Source: Chitinophagaceae bacterium (GTDB lineage: Bacteria > Bacteroidota > Bacteroidia > Chitinophagales > Chitinophagaceae). Taken from it: a stretch of DNA of 64,000 bases. A program made the translations under genes and the position numbers. A model generated the notes under the pieces. It was not told the origin of the DNA, ran no database searches, and saw only the letters and a list, made by a program, of their open reading frames with translations. This document shows positions 60,075 to 64,000 of this stretch, in pieces (position 1 is the first letter of the stretch; every line of letters begins with the position of its first letter). The stretch covers positions 62,001 to 126,000 of the forward strand of contig JAGFIS010000004.1 of assembly GCA_024103425.1 (NCBI GenBank). Reading direction: 5' to 3'.

Positions 60075-60268
60075 TTTGGCTTGACCTCCCGATAGCTATC
60101 GGGAAAACAAAAGGTCAAGGCTGAAATTCCGATTAGCTAAAAATAAGTTTCATTTCGCTCAACTAAACAAACTCGTCACGCCTGAAGCGTGACTCAGACA
60201 GTGTTTAGTTGCGGCTTTCAGCCGACGCTCTATTCAACTCATTTTCTTAACGCATCGGAATTTAGGCC
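60075..60268 (+). repeat. Structured repeat, copy B
   Basis: Also 194 bp and in tandem with copy A. Ends are identical to A, but the internal stems are CAACTAAACA/TGTTTAGTTG (60160-60169 with 60202-60211), GTCACGC-N5-GCGTGAC (60175-60193) and CGGCT-TTC-AGCCG (60212-60224). Each stem pairs perfectly despite having changed on both sides relative to A. Flanking bases from about 60018 are also shared with A. Confidence 0.85.
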
Positions 60269-60320
60269 GGGATTCCAGCACTTCACCATTCCAACAATTC
60301 ATTGCTCCTGGGAGATCTAA

Positions 60321-60361
60321 AAAAAGAAAAACCCTGCAGGCTGAGGCTTGCAGGATTTTTT
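60321..60361. terminator. Bidirectional terminator at the end of the GGCT gene
   Basis: CCTGCA (60333-60338) and TGCAGG (60349-60354) form a stem with A-rich sequence to the left and T7 to the right. On the minus strand it follows the GGCT gene stop by about 20 nt. Confidence 0.75.
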
Positions 60362-60379
60362 TGTATGAATAGGTTTGTT

Positions 60380-60805
60380 CTATTTCAAATGGAGATATTC
60401 CAGCACATCGCCTGATTCAATGATCGGGAGCCCTTCAACATCACCGATAAACCAATATACCCATGCAAGTTGTTCTTTGCCATCCTTTGTAATAACGGTG
60501 GTCTGCTCTCTCTTGTAGACGGGAACCGCAGGAGGCTCCGGATACAGGCCTTCGTATTCGTCCAGCTGGCCGATCACAAAAGAGAATAAATCCGGCTCAT
60601 GAATGCGATACAATTCGCCAACGATAAAACGGTCGTCAGATACAGGCGTTCCAACAACAATATTTTCTTTAATGCTGAGGATACCTCTTGTTTTTGCAGG
60701 TGCTACAAAATCGAAGTAGCGACTGATATATTCATAATCGGGCGTAGGGAACCCACGCAATAACGAACTGTAAACAAAGAGATAATCTGTCTTTTCAGGA
60801 TACAT
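60380..60805 (-). CDS. Gamma-glutamylcyclotransferase-like (AIG2/GGCT fold) protein
   Basis: A 141-residue GGCT-fold protein. The substrate-binding opening DYLFVYSSLLRGFPTPDYEYI corresponds to the family Y-G-S/T-L motif (here YSSLL), and FSFVIGQLDEYEGLYP carries the catalytic-type Glu, with VPVYKREQTTVITKDG and AWVYWFIGDV at the end. Such proteins cleave gamma-glutamyl amines or glutathione-derived peptides. The variant YSSL leaves activity uncertain. It lies 29 nt downstream of lysS on the same strand. Confidence 0.82.
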   Translation of the reverse strand: MYPEKTDYLFVYSSLLRGFPTPDYEYISRYFDFVAPAKTRGILSIKENIVVGTPVSDDRFIVGELYRIHEPDLFSFVIGQLDEYEGLYPEPPAVPVYKREQTTVITKDGKEQLAWVYWFIGDVEGLPIIESGDVLEYLHLK

Positions 60806-60834
60806 TTTATTAAGATTATAATTCCATTTCGAAG

Positions 60835-62400
60835 TTACGCTTTCTTTTCATCTTCAGATTGTGCATGTACAGCAGCCTGATGCAATCCTTTTTCCGGGCG
60901 CATCTGCGGGAAGAACAGCACATCCTGAATGGAAGGACTGTCGGTCAGCAGCATCGCCAGGCGGTCTATTCCGAAACCGATACCGCTGGCCTGCGGCATT
61001 CCATATTCCAGGGCACGCAGGAAGTCGTAGTCTATATACATAGCCTCGTCATCGCCGCGCTCCATCAATTTAAGCTGTTCTTCAAAACGCTCGCGCTGGT
61101 CTATCGGGTCGTTTAACTCACTGTACGCATTCGCCACCTCCTTGCCGTTCACCATCAATTCAAAACGCTCTACCAATCCTGGTTTGCTGCGGTGCTTCTT
61201 GGTGAGCGGACTCATCTCTACCGGATAGTCGATTATGAATGTCGGCTGTATATAATTCTTCTCGCATTTTTCAGAAAAGATCTCGTCGATCAGTTTCCCT
61301 TTACCCATTGTGGCATCTACACGGATATCTAATTTGGCGCAGACATCGCGCAAGGCAGCTTCATCCATTCCTTCGATATCGATTCCGGTATGCTCCTTAA
61401 TGGCTTCGTACATCGTCACCCTGCGGTAAGGTGCTTTAAAATCGATTTCATTGTCTCCGTAACGGGCAACAGTGGTACCGTTCACAGCCTTTGCCGTGTG
61501 CTCGAGTAACTGCTCGGTGGTCTCCATCATCCAGAGATAATCTTTGTAGGCAACATAAAACTCGAGAACGGTAAATTCAGGGTTGTGCGTACGGTCCATG
61601 CCCTCATTTCTGAAGTTGCGGCTGAACTCATACACCCAGTCAAAGCCACCGACGAGCAAACGCTTCAGATACAATTCGTTGGCTATACGCAGGTAAAAAG
61701 GAATATCCAATGCATTGTGATGCGTAACAAACGGACGGGCAGCAGCACCTCCGGGGATAGCCTGTAAAACGGGTGTATCCACTTCCAGTGCTCCGCGTTC
61801 GTTCAGAAACTCACGAATGGCATTAACCATCTTCGTTCTTTTTATAAAGGTTTCTTTTGTCTGCGGATTGATGATTAAATCTGCATAACGCTGTCTGTAT
61901 CTGAACTCGGCATCGGTAACTTCATCAAATGTTTCTCCGTCTTTTTCCTTCACCACCGGCAACGGCCTGAGGGCCTTACTCAAAATAGTAAAGGAAGTAA
62001 CATGAACGGAAGTCTCTCCGCTTTTTGTGATAAACACAAACCCGTTGACACCGATAATATCTCCAATATCGAGCAGTTTTTTCCAGACAGTATTGTAAAG
62101 GCTCTTGTCTTCATCGGGAGAAATGTCATCACGGCGGACGTATATCTGAATCTTACCGCTGCTGTCTTGCAATACGGCAAATGAAGCCTTTCCCATGTCG
62201 CGGATGCTCATAATTCTTCCGGCCAGGCTCACATTGGAAAAAGCCTCTTTATTTTCTTCTGAAAAATTCTTCTTTATGTCAGCAGCATAACTGTTCACGT
62301 GGAACTGAGGTGCGGGATAACTGTCAATCCCTGCCTTTTCCAGTTCCTGTAATTTCTCTCTTCTGATGACTTCCTGTTCTGACAAATGCTCTTTACTCAT
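60835..62400 (-). CDS. lysS: Lysine-tRNA ligase (class II)
   Basis: Class IIb synthetase of 521 residues from the ATG at 62400 ([29 protein letters not shown]); the longer frame passes through the promoter. The OB-fold anticodon domain includes [30 protein letters not shown], motif 1 is around [18 protein letters not shown], motif 2 is [25 protein letters not shown] and motif 3 is [15 protein letters not shown]. The -7 element TACCTTTG lies at 62422-62429. Confidence 0.97.
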   Translation of the reverse strand: MSKEHLSEQEVIRREKLQELEKAGIDSYPAPQFHVNSYAADIKKNFSEENKEAFSNVSLAGRIMSIRDMGKASFAVLQDSSGKIQIYVRRDDISPDEDKSLYNTVWKKLLDIGDIIGVNGFVFITKSGETSVHVTSFTILSKALRPLPVVKEKDGETFDEVTDAEFRYRQRYADLIINPQTKETFIKRTKMVNAIREFLNERGALEVDTPVLQAIPGGAAARPFVTHHNALDIPFYLRIANELYLKRLLVGGFDWVYEFSRNFRNEGMDRTHNPEFTVLEFYVAYKDYLWMMETTEQLLEHTAKAVNGTTVARYGDNEIDFKAPYRRVTMYEAIKEHTGIDIEGMDEAALRDVCAKLDIRVDATMGKGKLIDEIFSEKCEKNYIQPTFIIDYPVEMSPLTKKHRSKPGLVERFELMVNGKEVANAYSELNDPIDQRERFEEQLKLMERGDDEAMYIDYDFLRALEYGMPQASGIGFGIDRLAMLLTDSPSIQDVLFFPQMRPEKGLHQAAVHAQSEDEKKA

Positions 62401-62421
62401 TTTCTGCTTTTTTATGCGGTG

Positions 62422-62429
62422 CAAAGGTA
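62422..62429 (-). promoter_or_regulatory. Putative -7 element of lysS
   Basis: TACCTTTG on the minus strand, 21 nt before the ATG. No clear -33 element is seen. Confidence 0.45.
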
Positions 62430-62505
62430 ATATTTGGGCAGGGGATTTCCCTGCGTCAGGGCAAGTTTTAGTAATGTTTATAAACAGGGTGTTATCACAC
62501 CGGAC

Positions 62506-62565
62506 ATGGATAACCTGTAAGGTTTGCAGCTAAGGTTTGTGCGCGGAAAAACCTTGCAGTGTTTG
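62506..62565 (+). repeat. Partial diverged copy of the 115-bp repeat
   Basis: ATGGATAACCTGTAAGG through CCTTGCAGTGTTTG resembles the second half of the repeat at 62618 and 62878 with several changes. It keeps the pairing AAGGTTT/AAACCTT. Confidence 0.65.
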
Positions 62566-62617
62566 AAGCGGGGCTGTTCATTTCTTCCTTGCAGTGCCTC
62601 AGGCATTAGCCGCGGAT

Positions 62618-62732
62618 GCTGCGTTAATACATTTCTGCCGCGACCAGGGATGGTCACGGTACTTTCGACAGCGTGGATAACCTGTAAGGTTTGCAGCCAA
62701 GGTTTGTGCACGGCAAAACCTTGCAGTGTTTG
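62618..62732 (+). repeat. 115-bp repeat, first full copy
   Basis: By eye identical over 115 bp to 62878-62992. It contains dyads GACCA-GGGA-TGGTC, AACCT-GTA-AGGTT and CAAGGTTT-N10-AAACCTTG. The following 62733-62877 segment ends with TCACGC-TAAG-GCGTGA and a CCCCTCC/GGAGGGG hairpin. No credible coding frame is present. Confidence 0.85.
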
Positions 62733-62877
62733 GGGAAGGGGTTGTTGATTATTTTCTTTTTGCACCAACTCTTTTAGAGTGACGAAGAAAAAACCACCCC
62801 GTCTCACGCTAAGGCGTGAACCACCCCTCCAAGGGAGGGGAATCTTTCTTCACAGTGTCTTCCGCCGTGGCGGAGAC

Positions 62878-62992
62878 GCTGCGTTAATACATTTCTGCCG
62901 CGACCAGGGATGGTCACGGTACTTTCGACAGCGTGGATAACCTGTAAGGTTTGCAGCCAAGGTTTGTGCACGGCAAAACCTTGCAGTGTTTG
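62878..62992 (+). repeat. 115-bp repeat, second full copy
   Basis: Second exact copy, 260 bp to the right of the first. Its trailing segment (62993-63102) matches that of copy 1 only loosely, with the hairpin changed to TTACGC-TACC-GCGTAA, which is again paired. The 62401-63112 gap contains these repeats and the lysS promoter only. Confidence 0.85.
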
Positions 62993-63112
62993 AGGGTGAG
63001 GTTGGTGGCTGTTTTTTGCATCAACTCTTTGATGGTGTCAAAGAAAAAACCACCCCGTCTTACGCTACCGCGTAAGCCACCCCTCCAGAGGAGGGGAATT
63101 CGTGGAGGTTAA

Positions 63113-63856
63113 CTACTTCAAAAAAGTCAGCTGTGCAAACTCCTCCACGCTCAACTCTTCTGCCCGGCGGTTAAACAGCTCATCCGGCAGCTTTTCAGAC
63201 GGAAGAATCCCCTTCAAATTGTTCCTCAGTGTTTTTCTTCGGTGCGCAAAAGCAGCCTTCGCAATCTTCTTGAAATCTGCTTCACTCTTGACGGATAACA
63301 GTTCGTTTCGCGCATCCATTCTGATGACAGCACTCTCTACTTTCGGAGGAGGGTTAAAAGCATTCCGTCCGACAGAAAAAAGGTAACGAACATCATAATA
63401 ATATTGTGTCATCACACTAAGCACTCCGTAGTCTTTGGTGCCCGGTCCGGCAGCAATCCGTTCTGCCACTTCTTTTTGAAACATTCCGATGACATGTTCG
63501 ACCGACGGGTACCAGTCAAGTATCTTAAAAACAATCTGCGATGAAATATTATACGGGAAATTACCGATCACAGTAAACGGCTCATCAAACGGCTTTTCCA
63601 TATCGAGGAAACTACAGTGTATAATCTGCAAGCCGGGAAACTTCTTCGTTAGATATTCGACCTTTTCATCATCAATCTCCACAGCACGGAAATCTATACC
63701 GGGCATCTGCAACAGGCTTTCCGTCAGTGCTCCTCCACCCGGTCCTACTTCCAGCAACCTGCTGAATCCGCATTCAGACAATGCATGTACAATCTTACCG
63801 ACAATATTTTTGTCTTTAAGAAAATGCTGGCCGAGTGATTTTTTTAGTCTGTACAT
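63113..63856 (-). CDS. rsmA: 16S rRNA (adenine1518/1519-N6)-dimethyltransferase
   Basis: KsgA-type dimethyladenosine transferase of 247 residues that modifies the 3' end of 16S rRNA. It starts MYRLKKSLGQHFLKDKNIVGKIV; the SAM motif is LLEVGPGGGALTESLL, and motif IV GNFPYNISSQIVFKIL carries the N-F-P-Y catalytic sequence. The C-terminal helical domain has FAHRRKTLRNNLKG. All landmarks of the family are present. Confidence 0.96.
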   Translation of the reverse strand: MYRLKKSLGQHFLKDKNIVGKIVHALSECGFSRLLEVGPGGGALTESLLQMPGIDFRAVEIDDEKVEYLTKKFPGLQIIHCSFLDMEKPFDEPFTVIGNFPYNISSQIVFKILDWYPSVEHVIGMFQKEVAERIAAGPGTKDYGVLSVMTQYYYDVRYLFSVGRNAFNPPPKVESAVIRMDARNELLSVKSEADFKKIAKAAFAHRRKTLRNNLKGILPSEKLPDELFNRRAEELSVEEFAQLTFLK

Positions 63857-63942
63857 TTTTTATCAGAGATCCTGATTACGAGAATCATCGTTTCTTGTTA
63901 TACCAGGCAAATCTACAATCAAAGAAGAACCCATTGCCAAAT

Positions 63943-63974
63943 AAAAAAGCCGCTTCACATGAAGCAGCTCTTTT
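63943..63974 (-). terminator. Intrinsic terminator of a gene entering from the right
   Basis: On the minus strand AGCTGCTTCA and TGAAGCGGCT pair (with one G-U) around a 2-nt spacer and are followed by T6. It is placed just after a stop codon at 63978-63976. Confidence 0.8.
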
Positions 63975-63975
63975 A

Positions 63976-64000
63976 TTATTCTTCACCTAAACTTTTCTTA
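63976..64000 (-). CDS. Possible 3' end of a gene beyond the window
   Basis: One minus-strand frame reads KKSLGEE then TAA (63978-63976) right before the terminator, so the last few codons of an unidentified gene are probably present. Too short to name. Confidence 0.35.

Noticed and set aside
62478..63102. Open frames in the lysS-rsmA gap (for example 62478-62807 minus) and the idea of a CRISPR array
   Set aside because: The frames run through hairpin repeats and have no family-like sequence. The repeat is only two full copies of 115 bp at 260-bp spacing with no short spacers and no cas genes.

Overview
The window looks like a chromosomal segment of a Bacteroidota bacterium, probably of the Chitinophagales/Sphingobacteriia side. 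The reasons are: promoters of the Bacteroidota type (TAnnTTTG at -7, sometimes TTTG at -33), weak or absent Shine-Dalgarno sites, an aromatic amino acid operon with a fused DAHP synthase/chorismate mutase, BT_3928-type DoxX, DUF1599, DUF3347, NamZ (DUF1343) and OMP_b-brl proteins, and a clade II nitrous oxide reductase cluster. No species is assigned.

Region by region. 0-5.4 kb: a minus-strand N2O-respiration operon (lipoprotein cytochrome c, nosZ, a membrane protein, nosL, nosD, nosF running off the left edge). 5.6-11.1 kb: a 12-TM membrane protein resembling heme-copper oxidase subunit I, a tandem universal stress protein, a flavin-type split-barrel protein, a coiled-coil protein, and a PAS histidine kinase with its REC-Crp response regulator. 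Four copies of the dyad WATGA-N6-TCATA lie upstream of genes here and suggest one Crp/Fnr-family regulon. 11.3-19 kb: pdhB, a delta-1-pyrroline-5-carboxylate dehydrogenase, pyrR, surE, a sirtuin, an EVE protein, tatA and small membrane proteins. 19-25.5 kb: one minus-strand operon pheA-aminotransferase-tyrA-aroF/CM-aroB-aroA. It is preceded by a leader peptide with 11 aromatic residues in 14 codons, an intrinsic terminator ending 4 nt before pheA, and a competing antiterminator segment: a complete ribosome-mediated attenuator.

25.7-33.1 kb: a small lipoprotein, an ECF sigma factor coupled to a membrane-anchored HtrA-type protease, a sugar nucleotidyltransferase, a PLP enzyme, DUF3347, FKBP, NamZ and fmt. 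33.1-41.5 kb: miaA, a pRiA4b ORF-3-like protein, CCA-adding enzyme, M1 peptidase, rsmI, purS, pssA, aminopeptidase P. 41.5-44.4 kb: a GNAT gene and a tripartite hipB-hipS-hipT module, bracketed by 84-bp direct repeats (75/84 identical). 44.5-54.2 kb: pckA, deoxynucleoside kinase, trpS, gatC, an ABC ATPase, a cobalamin adenosyltransferase, kdsA, a DppB-like permease, DoxX, DUF1599, folP. 54.5-64 kb: a secreted protein, higA with a frameshifted higB, tRNA-His, an outer-membrane beta-barrel protein, GGCT, lysS, rsmA and two repeat-rich gaps.

The main things to follow up are the aromatic attenuator, a dispersed 150-195 bp repeat (copies at 33.2, 59.7 and 60.1 kb) whose stems differ in sequence but keep pairing, and the shared dyad around the nos region. 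All pairings, coordinates and residue counts were read by eye. Family assignments rest on recognised motifs and not on database searches.
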